In this document: positions 26,770-34,977 of the stretch, one piece after another
How positions within the stretch are numbered: the first letter of the stretch is position 1
How the letters are laid out: each line of letters begins with the position of its first letter
Source of the DNA: a virus
Reading direction: 5' to 3' (one strand)
Length of the DNA stretch: 48,866 nt
Virus record (IMG/VR): IMGVR_UViG_3300035670_000330
Location: 1 to 48,866 of that record
The notes under the pieces: generated by a model
Seen by the model: the letters and a program-made list of their open reading frames with translations, nothing else
Told to the model about the DNA's origin: nothing
Database searches by the model: none
Position numbers and translations under genes: made by a program

Positions 26770-28753
26770 AGATCGGCGCCGTCAAAGATTGTGGATTCGT
26801 AGCCGGGACGATGCCAGTGCCGCCGGGAGCTGCTCCTTCCGCGCCAGGTTGAATCGGTTGCCCGTCAGGTCCGACTTGCGGCGGGGGCGCGCGAAACTCC
26901 TCCATCGACGCTTCAATATCCATCATCGAAGTCCAGAAGTCAAGCAGCTTGACAAGATCAAATTGCTGTCCGACTTGCGGAGCTTGAATCAGAGCGAACA
27001 GCACTTGCTGAATCTGGCTCGCGACGGCTTGCCGGTCGATGGCTTTGAGTCCCTGACCGATCACATCCGTCAGATTCATATCGCGCAAGGCCTGAACATC
27101 GACGTCCTGGCTCTTGTTGGAGAAGTAGTCCTGAATCGTTTCGTTCTGCGAGATATACTGGATGATGTTATAATACATCCCATACCGCATAGGACGAAGC
27201 ATGGTGTCGTCGATGAGTCGAGCGCCCTTGTGCTGCCTGCGATTCGAGCCTTGCTGGACGGCCGCGACCTGTGAGTCAACCGCACGATCGATCCCGGCAA
27301 TCTGGCTTGGCAGCGACTGTGTTGGGAAGAACTGATTCACAATCCCGAACAGCGCTTCCAAGTCCTGCATCGTCTGCTTGGTATCCATGAGGTTGTTGTC
27401 ATGGTAGACCATCGAGCGAATGTCTTGGCCGAACGCTTGCGGCTTGATCGGGACTCGCGCAGCAACCTCGCCCTTGGGAATCTTGGAGTAATCCACACGG
27501 CTCGGATCGTAGAACGTCGTGCCATAGAGATTCTTGCGTGCGCCCTCGACATGCACATTCATGAGGAAGCTGGCGAACTGCTGCAAAGGATTCAGCACTT
27601 CGGCCGGCGACTTCGACTTCTCGCGCATGTTGTCGTCGGCAATCACGCCGATGTAGGCTGGCAGGTGGTTGTGGATGTTGTCCTGCCATTCGACCTTGAT
27701 GATTCGCTCGCCGTTGCAGATCACGACCTTCCAAATCTCGTAGCGATCCCGCGTTGCCTTTTGGGCCGCAGTGCCAGGAATCAGGCCGAAATCGTTGGGA
27801 TTGATTCGAATGTAGCAAGTCACCAACTCGAAGCCGGCGCCGACCAGCTGGCCGTCCGTGCCACTCAGAACCGATACCCATGACGTCCCGTTCGACTCGT
27901 CAGACGCAATCTTCGAATAGCTGGGCGGATCGACGTAGTAGCTGCTGAGCACGTCCGGCTGGTAGTTGTCGCGCGTCGAGTCGAGCATATCTTCAAGATT
28001 GTAGAACTCGCCTGCGACCGCCTTTGACTTGAGCCAGTAGTGACTCTTGACTTCGGCTTCTGCGCACCACTCGCCGTCCTTGTGCAGCACACTCGGATCG
28101 ACTGAACGATCATAGTAAAAGTTATACATGTCGATCGCTTTGATGAGATTCCCATTGAAGATGGGCTTCATCTCAACGCCGAGCGAGCCGTCAGCTTGAC
28201 TCGAAACCTGCGGGCCGAGTTCGGTTTCCCAGTTGTTGAACACGCCGCCGCAGTTATACTTGAGAATCGCGAAGATCGCGCGAAGAATGTGCCGGTAGTA
28301 ACTCCCATAGATGGCGTGGGAGTTCATCACCATCGCGAGTGCGTTGGCGCCATCCTTTTGGTCCGGCTTTGCTGTGTGGTAGAACATGCCACGACTCGGC
28401 GCAAAGGTCTGCGCGTAGTAAGTCATCATGTCATCCAAATGGACCCACATAAGCGGCAGGGAAACTTGAGTCGCCTGCCCCTTGCCCGTCCGAGCATGAT
28501 CGACTGCGCGAGCCTTGTCCTCGTCACTCAGCTGAACCCATGCGGCGACGTCACGGTCGATTTGCGCCATGCGTTCGCGACGAGTCCCGATCGAGTCCTT
28601 GTCAACCGCGAGGCGGGACTTGATGTATTCGAGCAGCTCGTTGTGATTCTTCTGGTCACGAAACGGATGGCCCTTGTGGACCGTCGGCTTCGGGAGTCGC
28701 AGATTGGCGTGCTTGATATTTCCTTCGTTATACACCGCATACCTCCGTGCCAT
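26762..28753 (-). CDS. portal protein
   Basis: A protein of up to 663 aa between large terminase and scaffold, the classical portal position. Portal-like features are the helical N-terminal region, PLMWVHLDDMMTYYAQTFAP, repeated EWxx segments (KVEWQDNIHNHLPAYIGV) and a Pro/Gln/Gly-rich C-terminal tail (PPPQVGPDGQPIQPGAEG). It would form the dodecameric ring through which DNA enters and leaves the head. ATG 28753 overlaps the terminase by 26 bases and has no clear ribosome site. GTG 28735 (codon 7) has GGAGGT 5 bases upstream and may be the true start. Confidence 0.87.
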   Translation of the reverse strand: MARRYAVYNEGNIKHANLRLPKPTVHKGHPFRDQKNHNELLEYIKSRLAVDKDSIGTRRERMAQIDRDVAAWVQLSDEDKARAVDHARTGKGQATQVSLPLMWVHLDDMMTYYAQTFAPSRGMFYHTAKPDQKDGANALAMVMNSHAIYGSYYRHILRAIFAILKYNCGGVFNNWETELGPQVSSQADGSLGVEMKPIFNGNLIKAIDMYNFYYDRSVDPSVLHKDGEWCAEAEVKSHYWLKSKAVAGEFYNLEDMLDSTRDNYQPDVLSSYYVDPPSYSKIASDESNGTSWVSVLSGTDGQLVGAGFELVTCYIRINPNDFGLIPGTAAQKATRDRYEIWKVVICNGERIIKVEWQDNIHNHLPAYIGVIADDNMREKSKSPAEVLNPLQQFASFLMNVHVEGARKNLYGTTFYDPSRVDYSKIPKGEVAARVPIKPQAFGQDIRSMVYHDNNLMDTKQTMQDLEALFGIVNQFFPTQSLPSQIAGIDRAVDSQVAAVQQGSNRRQHKGARLIDDTMLRPMRYGMYYNIIQYISQNETIQDYFSNKSQDVDVQALRDMNLTDVIGQGLKAIDRQAVASQIQQVLFALIQAPQVGQQFDLVKLLDFWTSMMDIEASMEEFRAPPPQVGPDGQPIQPGAEGAAPGGTGIVPATNPQSLTAPIYG

Positions 28754-30287
28754 AGACTGGCTCTTGCTCGTTGTCGTTAATCGCCTGATACGCGTAGAGC
28801 AGGAGTCCCATGTAGTTCTGCAGAATCTGGGGGCCGTAAGCGCAAGAGTCGATCAAGTCGTCGCGATTCGACTTCTTCTTCATATTGTAGCCCACGAGCT
28901 GAGTCGTGATTTCGACCGCCCCCTCGTAAACCGCGTATTCCTTCTTGGCCATCAGGCCGACCCAGGATTTGATTCGCGAGATCTTCGGATCGCCCTTACC
29001 CGCCATCAATGGGATCATCTCGACCGAATGATTCAAAAGCTTGGTCGCGAGCAACAACTGGAAGAATGGGATGAGGACTCGTTGGCCTGCGATCGCTTCG
29101 ATTCCCCAGACCCAAGCATTCCATTTCAGCGAGAGTTCGAACATAATATCGAACAACTCATCTTCCTTGAACTTGCCAGTCCGATGCTCGACGACCATAG
29201 GAACGCCATTCTCCGGCAACACGTGGACGGTAACTGACGAGTCATCGTTGTGCGCGTTCTCCCCGAAGGCGGGATCGAGGACCAGCCATGCCGCCTGAAT
29301 CTCGTCGGTGTTGGGCAGCGGGGCGAAGTTGAGTGACTCAATCGTAAACCCGTCGACTCCATGCCCCGGCATGTTCATCATTTCGCACATCCAAGTTTCC
29401 ACGAGTCCCATCTCGCGGTATTCTTGGAAGTCTTCGATCAACTCCTGCAACGGCCAGCGCTCGGGCCAGAGGGGCCTTAGGAGTCCAGTTGCTACGTCCT
29501 TGACCAGCGCGCCGAATACGACCGGGTTCCAGTTTGGACGAGTCGAAAGTCGCGCCAGCAGTGAAGTCGGCTGCAGCATATTGCCCAGCCAGATGATCTT
29601 TTTGCGCCTTGCGAGTGCCTTGATGAACGGACCAAAGATCCAGCGGTCAAGCTTCTTCTGCAAGATTGGCGAGTCGGTGTTCTCGTTATCCTCGACGTCG
29701 TCGACAATCGCAATGTCAGGGCGCTGGTTGTCAATGTTGATACCGCGCATCTGCTGACCGGCGCCGACTGCACGTAGAATGCAATTCTTGACTCGCCCGT
29801 TCGGCATCTGAATTTCAAACTGCCAAAGCGAATCCGTTTCACTCGCTTTGGTTATCTTGATCTTGCCATAGGTTGCTACGAAATTCGGTGAGTCGAAATA
29901 CCCCATTATGTCTTTGCAGGCATTCTTTGCAATAGTATTCGTATTCGACAGATATACGCAGAATCTGTGATTCGTGAATAGGAAATACCAGACCACCGCA
30001 AGCTTCGACAAGGTGGTTTTCGCATGATCTCGCGGAATCGCAAGTAGCACGCGTTGCATTGCCGTGTTCGTGAGCAGTGGCCATATTTCCCCCGAGTGGA
30101 AAAAAGGAACAGGGCTGGTGAGTTCCTCATGCAAGAAGAACTCAATGAAGAACTCACCATCCTTTTCGAGTCGCTCAATGATCTCGCCACGGGACGCGTG
30201 CCCCTCGGTCATTTCAGGCCGGGAGTCATAAGAGGCGTCTGCTGCCTCAGTGTCGAGAGTCTCGAGGTCGTCGAATTCTTGATTCAT
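28728..30287 (-). CDS. terminase large subunit
   Basis: A 519-aa packaging motor. The ATPase domain has a Walker A-like PRDHAKTT at residues 85-92 and Walker B IAIVDD at 192-197. The nuclease domain begins with LVLDPAFG (D338) and includes a WGIEA segment and a late DDLID. It cuts concatemeric DNA and pumps it through the portal. ATG 30287 overlaps the preceding stop (TAATG) with GAGGA upstream. The longer frame to 30353 has an N-terminus that lies in the upstream gene and looks unnatural. The small terminase candidate is two genes upstream. Confidence 0.92.
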   Translation of the reverse strand: MNQEFDDLETLDTEAADASYDSRPEMTEGHASRGEIIERLEKDGEFFIEFFLHEELTSPVPFFHSGEIWPLLTNTAMQRVLLAIPRDHAKTTLSKLAVVWYFLFTNHRFCVYLSNTNTIAKNACKDIMGYFDSPNFVATYGKIKITKASETDSLWQFEIQMPNGRVKNCILRAVGAGQQMRGINIDNQRPDIAIVDDVEDNENTDSPILQKKLDRWIFGPFIKALARRKKIIWLGNMLQPTSLLARLSTRPNWNPVVFGALVKDVATGLLRPLWPERWPLQELIEDFQEYREMGLVETWMCEMMNMPGHGVDGFTIESLNFAPLPNTDEIQAAWLVLDPAFGENAHNDDSSVTVHVLPENGVPMVVEHRTGKFKEDELFDIMFELSLKWNAWVWGIEAIAGQRVLIPFFQLLLATKLLNHSVEMIPLMAGKGDPKISRIKSWVGLMAKKEYAVYEGAVEITTQLVGYNMKKKSNRDDLIDSCAYGPQILQNYMGLLLYAYQAINDNEQEPVYGTEVCGV

Positions 30288-30670
30288 TACATCCTCTTGG
30301 CGGTGCTGGCGCCGGGGTCGATGGTCATGATGGGGGCGACCGAGTCCATCCACTTCTGACCAAACGCAGTCAAAGGCTGCTGGTTGGGGGCGGCAAAAAG
30401 ACTCGTTGCGGAATCAAGCACTGGGAGCGCGGTCTGGACCGGTCCATCACTGGCGAGTCCGACGAGCTGATCCTGCGACTGACCCGCCTTCTTCTTACCT
30501 TTGCCGCCTTCCGACTCTTTCGGGCCCTTGGCAACTTGGCGGTGGACTCCGATCGCGTCCAGAATGCTGGCAATGAAGCTGCCTGCCCCCTCACCCGGCG
30601 AGTCACTCTTCGTGATGCTGGGCGGGTCCATATATTGTTCCGGGTCGCCCCCGATTCTTACTGTTCCCAT
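30287..30670 (-). CDS. small protein between terminase genes, unknown
   Basis: A 127-aa protein, Gly/Lys/Ser-rich in the middle (ESEGGKGKKKAGQSQDQ) with a hydrophobic patch (GAGSFIASILDAIGV) and an N-terminal MGTVRIGGDPEQYMDPPSI. The start has AAGGAGTC upstream and the stop overlaps the large terminase start by one base. The N-terminal part resembles short conserved phage structural proteins that open with a GGxPE-like stretch, but I cannot name a family. It could be a head or packaging accessory protein. Confidence 0.6.
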   Translation of the reverse strand: MGTVRIGGDPEQYMDPPSITKSDSPGEGAGSFIASILDAIGVHRQVAKGPKESEGGKGKKKAGQSQDQLVGLASDGPVQTALPVLDSATSLFAAPNQQPLTAFGQKWMDSVAPIMTIDPGASTAKRM

Positions 30671-30681
30671 TGTTCGACTCC

Positions 30682-31368
30682 TTAACGCTTCTTGGAATTT
30701 GCGAGCGCGAGCAACTCTGCCAGATCGACTCCCTCGTCCCCATCGTCAACCTGGGGCTGGATGGTGGTCGGCGTAGAGTGAGTCTCGGTCTGTGTGCTAA
30801 AAGGGTTTCCTGCGCCTCCGGCGGGAGCCAACAATCGACTCACCTCTTGAAAACTCGGATTGACCGCGCTCCCGTTTAGGACCGAGATTTGCTGAGTCTC
30901 TGACCGTTCGACCATCCCGCCGGGGCCGAGCTTCTCCGTAAACCTCCTCGTGAGAGTAAGCGGGACACGGACGCCAGCTTGACTCGGGTCGAGAACGCTC
31001 TCCTTGGGCGGGGCCACTCGACGGGTCGCGCGATTCGCAACTGCTGCGATCTTCAGAAGAGTCTCGGTGTCGTTCTCCAGCTGCACCTTCCGCTGCAACT
31101 TTGATACTGCCGAGTTCTCGATTCCGTCCCATCCGCCGTCGGTCTCCACCTTGGACTTGACTGCTTCCGCGCCCACGAGTAGCCGGACGTCCTTGTAGTC
31201 CTGACTCTCCATCAGCTCGTTGATATCTGGGAGCGGGAGTCCCATGGTCCCCGCCAAAGTTTCGGGGTCCATCCCCGCGACAATCGCTTTCGCAACCGTC
31301 AGGTGAATCTCATCGACTTCCCGCCCGAGAATCGTGACCAGGGTCTGCTGTGTAAGGCCGTAACTCAT
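30682..31368 (-). CDS. putative terminase small subunit
   Basis: A 228-aa protein, first in the packaging block. The N-terminal region looks like a helix-turn-helix (AKAIVAGMDPETLAGTMGLP, then INELMESQDYKDVRLLVGAE), the pattern found in small terminases that recognise phage DNA. The middle has helical oligomerisation-like segments (LENDTETLLKIAAVANRATR). The extreme C-terminus (VDLAELLALANSKKR) resembles short motifs found in four other proteins here. Position two genes ahead of the large subunit supports the call, but DNA specificity cannot be read. Confidence 0.62.
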   Translation of the reverse strand: MSYGLTQQTLVTILGREVDEIHLTVAKAIVAGMDPETLAGTMGLPLPDINELMESQDYKDVRLLVGAEAVKSKVETDGGWDGIENSAVSKLQRKVQLENDTETLLKIAAVANRATRRVAPPKESVLDPSQAGVRVPLTLTRRFTEKLGPGGMVERSETQQISVLNGSAVNPSFQEVSRLLAPAGGAGNPFSTQTETHSTPTTIQPQVDDGDEGVDLAELLALANSKKR

Positions 31369-31399
31369 GGGATCATTTCCTCATAACGGGGGCGGGAAG

Positions 31400-31645
31400 T
31401 CAATTGATAAGTTCATCATTCTTCGGAGTCGAAGCCAAACTGAAATTGCCACCTTCCGATTTGAATTTCCATCCAACGAATCGGTCGATAGTCCCACCTA
31501 AGGAAAACGCCGAACCCGAACTCGTAGTTGAATCGATATTTTTTGGCGAAAAATTTTCGGGGCATCCTGCTTCTCCTTCGCTCTTGCGTTGATTCCTTGT
31601 TGTCGTTCCGGATTTGAAAATTTTGTTATACATTTTGAGTGCCAT
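31400..31645 (-). CDS. small AT-rich gene, unknown protein
   Basis: An 81-aa frame starting at ATG 31645 (longer, less likely starts reach 31687). The protein is Lys/Ser/Gly-rich (MALKMYNKIFKSGTTT, then GTIDRFVGWKFKSEGGNF). The DNA is clearly more AT-rich than neighbouring genes and no strong ribosome site precedes it. It could be a genuine recently acquired gene, since it fills the gap before the small terminase in the same direction, or chance open frame within a leader region. Function unknown. Confidence 0.4.
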   Translation of the reverse strand: MALKMYNKIFKSGTTTRNQRKSEGEAGCPENFSPKNIDSTTSSGSAFSLGGTIDRFVGWKFKSEGGNFSLASTPKNDELIN

Positions 31646-31673
31646 ATTAAGAGGCGCAGGCCCCCGACGAAAT

Positions 31674-31731
31674 GGGGGGATGCCCACCCCCCTAAGATGA
31701 TTCGTGCACTACGATTGCTAAGGCATCCCCC
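31674..31731 (-). promoter_or_regulatory. mutually exclusive inverted repeats upstream of the packaging operon
   Basis: GGGGGATGCC (31675-31684) can pair over 10 bp with GGCATCCCCC (31722-31731). The same G run (31674-31679) can instead pair with the C run at 31687-31692 in a tight 6-bp hairpin. On the - strand this lies just upstream of the 81-aa gene and the terminase block, so the RNA leader could switch between two folds. No promoter could be assigned with confidence. Function is inferred from pairing only. Confidence 0.4.
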
Positions 31732-31870
31732 AGTTGAGGAGGGCAACAAAGACTCGTGAGCGGTAGCGAACTCAATTGACTCCGAGCCTGCGGGCGAGGA
31801 CCAAGGCGCGTCGAGCGACCAGCGAGACTCCGCTGCCCCCGCGGTTTAGAATATACATAGATATAAAAAA

Positions 31871-31905
31871 ATCCCCTACCCTAGCAGATCGCCGGGGTAG
31901 GGGAT
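31871..31905 (-). terminator. Rho-independent terminator
   Basis: ATCCCCTACCC (31871-31881) and GGGTAGGGGAT (31895-31905) pair perfectly over 11 bp. On the - strand the stem is followed by a run of T from the A tract at 31865-31870. It ends the transcript of the 299-aa gene whose stop lies 28 bp upstream and insulates it from the virion operon. Confidence 0.92.
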
Positions 31906-31932
31906 GCGAGAGTCAGGCGCTAGGCCCGATGG

Positions 31933-32832
31933 TTACTCGGCAGCGGCGGCCTCGGTGGCCGGAGTCGCAGGCTCTGCCTTCGTTGCTGCACTCATCAGCG
32001 CGTCGAGGTCGAACTCGTCGTCGCCTTCATCGTTGACGTCGATGACCTTGGTGTCGCGGTTGGCGAGTGCCTTCTCGAAGAACGACGGGTCGAGGCCCTT
32101 CTCCTTGGCGAGCGCAACGCCGAGAGTCGCAGCGAGCACGAACAGCGAGAACGGATCGCCAGCCTTGGTCGTGCGGTTCTCAAGAGTCGGGTAGGTGTTG
32201 GCTGCGTAGGACGTGGACTCGATGCCCTTGCGCAGTTCCTTCTTCGACAGATTGGCGATGGCGAACGCCTTGAACTTGGTGCCGACCGCCTTCTTGATCT
32301 GCTGCCAGAGCGTGTTGTAGACTTCGAGAATCCCACCGCTGGTCTCACGCTGACTCGTGGTGTAGTCCGCGATCGAGCAGGGCATGCCCTTGCGTGCTTC
32401 TTCAAGGTCTTCGGCCGACTCTGCCTTGCGCAGGTTGCGGACTGCGACGTGGTTGAACTCCTTGCGCATGATCTCGACGAGCCATTCCGAGGCGGTCGAG
32501 TCCGCAAGCACCGCGTCCAGCTTGGGGCAGGGGAACACGACGATTGCGATCACCGAAGAGTCGATGTTCTCAGCCTTGTTGCCCTTCTTGGTCAGCACCG
32601 AGACTGCAACGTCCATCGAGTCGTTGTAGACGGCGGGGTCGAACTGATCGTCATCATCGAGGCCCGCGATCACGAGCGGATGCTCGCCGAAGTCCGACAG
32701 CGACTGCGAACGCTCGGTGATGTATGCGAGTGCTTCCTCAGCGGTCGGGAAGACCTTGCGCGAGTCCATGTCGGTCAGCACGGTCTTGGCTGCGGTTTCG
32801 GTTTCTGCGGCGGTGTTGGTGGTGTCGGTCAT
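31933..32832 (-). CDS. acidic 299-aa protein, unknown
   Basis: The start ATG 32832 has CAGGAG and GATTC upstream; the longer frame to 32910 reads through a hairpin region and is less likely. The protein is Ala/Glu/Asp-rich and looks soluble: a mixed alpha/beta core (VIAIVVFPCPKLDAVLAD, EWLVEIMRKEFNHVAVRNL) and an acidic tail (DDEFDLDALMSAATKAEP) with Ala/Glu/Pro repeats. It is a single transcription unit with its own terminator. Its size and probable expression suggest an important early protein, perhaps nucleic-acid or host-protein binding, but no family is recognised. Confidence 0.7.
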   Translation of the reverse strand: MTDTTNTAAETETAAKTVLTDMDSRKVFPTAEEALAYITERSQSLSDFGEHPLVIAGLDDDDQFDPAVYNDSMDVAVSVLTKKGNKAENIDSSVIAIVVFPCPKLDAVLADSTASEWLVEIMRKEFNHVAVRNLRKAESAEDLEEARKGMPCSIADYTTSQRETSGGILEVYNTLWQQIKKAVGTKFKAFAIANLSKKELRKGIESTSYAANTYPTLENRTTKAGDPFSLFVLAATLGVALAKEKGLDPSFFEKALANRDTKVIDVNDEGDDEFDLDALMSAATKAEPATPATEAAAAE

Positions 32833-32862
32833 TGAATCAAACTCCTGATCAGGTTGTTGTGA

Positions 32863-32892
32863 CTCCCGAGACTTGCAATTCATGCTCGGGAG
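32863..32892. promoter_or_regulatory. intergenic dyad CTCCCGAG/CTCGGGAG
   Basis: Two perfectly complementary 8-mers (32863-32870 and 32885-32892) with a 14-base spacer lie between the 299-aa gene and the 85-aa gene. No U run follows on the - strand. It could be a leader hairpin, a protein-binding dyad or a weak terminator for the upstream small genes. GACTC overlaps its left edge. Confidence 0.45.
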
Positions 32893-32937
32893 CCTAGGTG
32901 ATAGTCTCAAATCAGCGTGTGGGATGCAAGCCCTATT

Positions 32938-33195
32938 TTAGCGGTAGACCTCCCATTTCTCGCGCATGAACCGGGAAAATTCGTGAGTGAGCAATTGATC
33001 ACTTGACCACTCTCCGGTCCATCCACCGATGATCCAAACTGCGACGGGGTGCGCGTCGGTTCCGAATCGCAGAATGAACTCCTCGGTGATATACATCGCA
33101 GCACGATGGTCTGCGGTGAACTTGAACTCGCGTTCGACTCCGATGCTGTCCGTGTAAGTGACTGACACGGTGCGGTGAGTTGCATGATAGGTCAT
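32938..33195 (-). CDS. small protein, unknown
   Basis: An 85-aa protein. ATG 33195 follows the upstream stop by 2 bp, with GGGAGTC as ribosome site. The N-terminal half is a beta hairpin (HRTVSVTYTDSIGVEREFKF) and the C-terminal half has aromatic helices (YITEEFILRFGT, FSRFMREKWEVYR). Not recognised. It is part of a compact leftward cluster of four small genes next to the big noncoding region, the usual place for early host-takeover genes. Confidence 0.6.
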   Translation of the reverse strand: MTYHATHRTVSVTYTDSIGVEREFKFTADHRAAMYITEEFILRFGTDAHPVAVWIIGGWTGEWSSDQLLTHEFSRFMREKWEVYR

Positions 33196-33197
33196 GT

Positions 33198-33566
33198 TCA
33201 GGACTCCCAGTAGAAGAATGCCATCGGGGTGTTGACGAACTCGATCCAAACATCTGCGAGTTGAACCGGGCGGCAGTTGCAAATCCTAACCTGTAGTGTT
33301 GGGCCTTCAAGGTCCGAGTCAGGATGCTCCGCTATGTAAACTGGGTGGGTTGGCGCGAGGCCAAATCGCTTGAGCGTCTCGCGAATATCCTCTGCGAGTC
33401 GCACCATGCTCTCAACATCCTGCGACGTGGGCGCGATGTTCGGGGCAAGGACGCGGAATGAGTGCAAGACTGCGAGGTATGGATCGAGTCCAACGGTTGC
33501 GTCAAAAGCGATGTCGTGGCGTCCGAGCGGCAAAGCGGACTCGTCGATGATCTTGAACGTCTGCAT
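33198..33566 (-). CDS. small protein, unknown
   Basis: A 122-aa protein starting at ATG 33566 with GGGAG upstream; a TTG at 33581 is less likely. It is mixed alpha/beta: MQTFKIIDESALPLG, a long helix (VESMVRLAEDIRETLKRFG) and C-terminal strands (GPTLQVRICNCRP, VWIEFVNTPMAFFYW). No catalytic motif recognised. Both neighbours are within 5 bp, so it is co-transcribed with the other small leftward genes. Confidence 0.6.
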   Translation of the reverse strand: MQTFKIIDESALPLGRHDIAFDATVGLDPYLAVLHSFRVLAPNIAPTSQDVESMVRLAEDIRETLKRFGLAPTHPVYIAEHPDSDLEGPTLQVRICNCRPVQLADVWIEFVNTPMAFFYWES

Positions 33567-33571
33567 GTGCG

Positions 33572-33787
33572 TTACTCCCAAATGTTGGTAATAGTGAGGT
33601 TGCGGTCCGCGAGTCCCCGCAAGACAATGTCACGAAGCTCGGGTTGGATTTCAAGTGCGCGGTGAATCTCGATGATTGCGAACTCGATGCATTCAGCGCG
33701 AGTCTTCATCCGTGCAGGCAATGCTTCGGCCAAGTGACCAATTGCGTTGCGAAGTTCGCGATTCGCGTTATGGTTAGTCGGGCGCAT
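33572..33787 (-). CDS. small helical protein, unknown
   Basis: A 71-aa, largely helical protein (NRELRNAIGHLAEALPARM, ECIEFAIIEIHRALEI). The ATG at 33787 overlaps the stop of the upstream 28-aa frame (TAATG), and AGGAG lies upstream inside that frame. No family recognised; the size and location suit an early regulatory or inhibitor protein. Confidence 0.6.
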   Translation of the reverse strand: MRPTNHNANRELRNAIGHLAEALPARMKTRAECIEFAIIEIHRALEIQPELRDIVLRGLADRNLTITNIWE

Positions 33788-33873
33788 TAGAACAACTCCT
33801 CTTCATCGAACCAAACTACGTTGCCGTCTGAATCCAGATACCATAGCGGCAAATCCAACTGTTCGTCTTCCAT
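33787..33873 (-). CDS. 28-aa acidic peptide, possible leader gene
   Basis: A short frame encoding MEDEQLDLPLWYLDSDGN followed by a similarly acidic end (WFDEEELF). It has a good ribosome site (GAAAGG 7 bases before the ATG), and its stop overlaps the next start by one base (TAATG), so it is probably translated and coupled to the 71-aa gene. It is very acidic and has two Trp. It could act as a small inhibitor or simply as a leader peptide. Confidence 0.5.
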   Translation of the reverse strand: MEDEQLDLPLWYLDSDGNVVWFDEEELF

Positions 33874-33941
33874 GGTTGAACCTTTCGTTTTGAATCAAAA
33901 CTGGCAAAACGTCATCACGCAGCGGGACAAAAGTCATTCGA

Positions 33942-33979
33942 CTAGCGTAGCTTGATGATTCATCATCTAGCGTAGCTTG
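33942..33979. repeat. two 13-bp direct repeats flanking a dyad
   Basis: CTAGCGTAGCTTG occurs at 33942-33954 and again at 33967-33979, a 25-bp period. The 12 bases between form a near palindrome (ATGATTCATCAT) that includes GATTC. It lies about 70-105 bp upstream of the leftward early genes, in the position of a promoter-operator. This arrangement looks like a protein-binding site for a cooperative regulator; no repressor gene was recognised. Confidence 0.55.
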
Positions 33980-34565
33980 GCGAACCGTAACGGAATAAAA
34001 GAATTCCAACAAAACTAAGTGTGAGTCAAGCGTTATGTGAGTCGGTCAGCACTAAAAGGGACTCCTGATGCTCCGCATGGGAATTGTTTTATGGAGTGAA
34101 GGAGTCCGCTTGGACTTGACTTTTGTTAGACCGGTTAACAGCGACGGAGTCGCCCGGTCGTTCCGCGAGAGTGATATAATTGATTGCTTTTGATAGATAG
34201 ATAGTAAGAATCAACCTATGTCGGGCTCCGCGCCTGTTAACACTTCTTAAACTCCGAGCGAATGCGAGTCATTTATAAGCCAGCGCAGCGGACTGCGAAG
34301 CGAGCGAAGGATGAATTTGAGTCAAACAGAAGTTGATTCAGAATAAGCTATCGGTTTAAGCCAAAAAATTTTTGAGACCTTGGAACAAAACGTGAACAGA
34401 ATGATATAACGTAACATCTCGTTGTGAGTGGGAGAAATCGGGCGGTCGGAGTCACACATCTTTGAACGTCAAGCTAAAGCGAAGCTATCGGAGTCACGGA
34501 CAAGCCAAATCGAATGAATCCAACAAATCTAAGTGAATCGGAGTCAGACGAAATCTAGTTGAAAG

Positions 34566-34901
34566 CCTAGCGAAATTGCGAGTCTCTAGTCTAGTTTCTA
34601 GTCTATTGTCTACTAGTAGCGAAGAACAGGCGATGTTGGCGAATCCCTCCCCTCCGGCCTCTCTTATTGTCGCGTCGATGACTCAACTCATAACTCCCCC
34701 TTCAAAAATCCCCATACCTTTCGATAGTTGTGAGTCATAAGGATTGATTTGTTCATTGAATTTTTGAAGGGGGTCTAGAGACTCGTCGTGTCTATCTGGG
34801 AATAAAGGGCCGGGAGGGGTGTGGAGTGCGAACAGGGGGGTTTTTGGCTAGTAGTAGGGAGTAGACTAGAAACTAGGAATTACACTAGATTACAGGCTAG
34901 G
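34566..34901. repeat. 336-bp imperfect palindrome, CTAG-rich
   Basis: Matched blocks lie symmetrically about 34734: CCTAGC 34566-34571 with GCTAGG 34896-34901; a 15/15 block at 34591-34605 with 34862-34876; 15 of 19 at 34610-34628 with 34839-34857; a diverged purine/pyrimidine block at 34645-34668 with 34801-34824; and a perfect 14-bp stem at 34696-34709 with 34760-34773. All centres agree within about 1 bp, so this is one inverted duplication rather than several hairpins. Each arm read outward has a weak promoter-like pair (TTGGCT or TTCGCT, 17 bases, TAGAAA), consistent with twin divergent promoters, but an origin is equally possible. Confidence 0.8.
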
Positions 34902-34977
34902 ATAGTGAGATAGTGTTTTGGCTAGGTTTTCGAGTGAGTCCCCGCCGACAGGCGGATTGGTCGAGTAACCCGAAAGC

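Noticed and set aside
26762-28753. DPPSY in the portal protein as a DNA-methylase catalytic motif
   Set aside because: It is isolated, without the SAM-binding motif or methylase layout; the protein is a portal by position and overall character.
28728-30353. Terminase start at 30353
   Set aside because: The additional 22 residues are encoded inside the upstream gene, are His/Arg-rich and lack a ribosome site; ATG 30287 has GAGGA and a TAATG coupling.
33803-34012. 69-codon - strand frame in the intergenic region
   Set aside because: It has no ribosome site and overlaps the better supported 28-aa frame and the 13-bp direct repeats; the composition is not protein-like.
34191-34206. GATA tetranucleotide tract as a functional microsatellite
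   Set aside because: Only about three units are present, which is too short to infer slippage or function.
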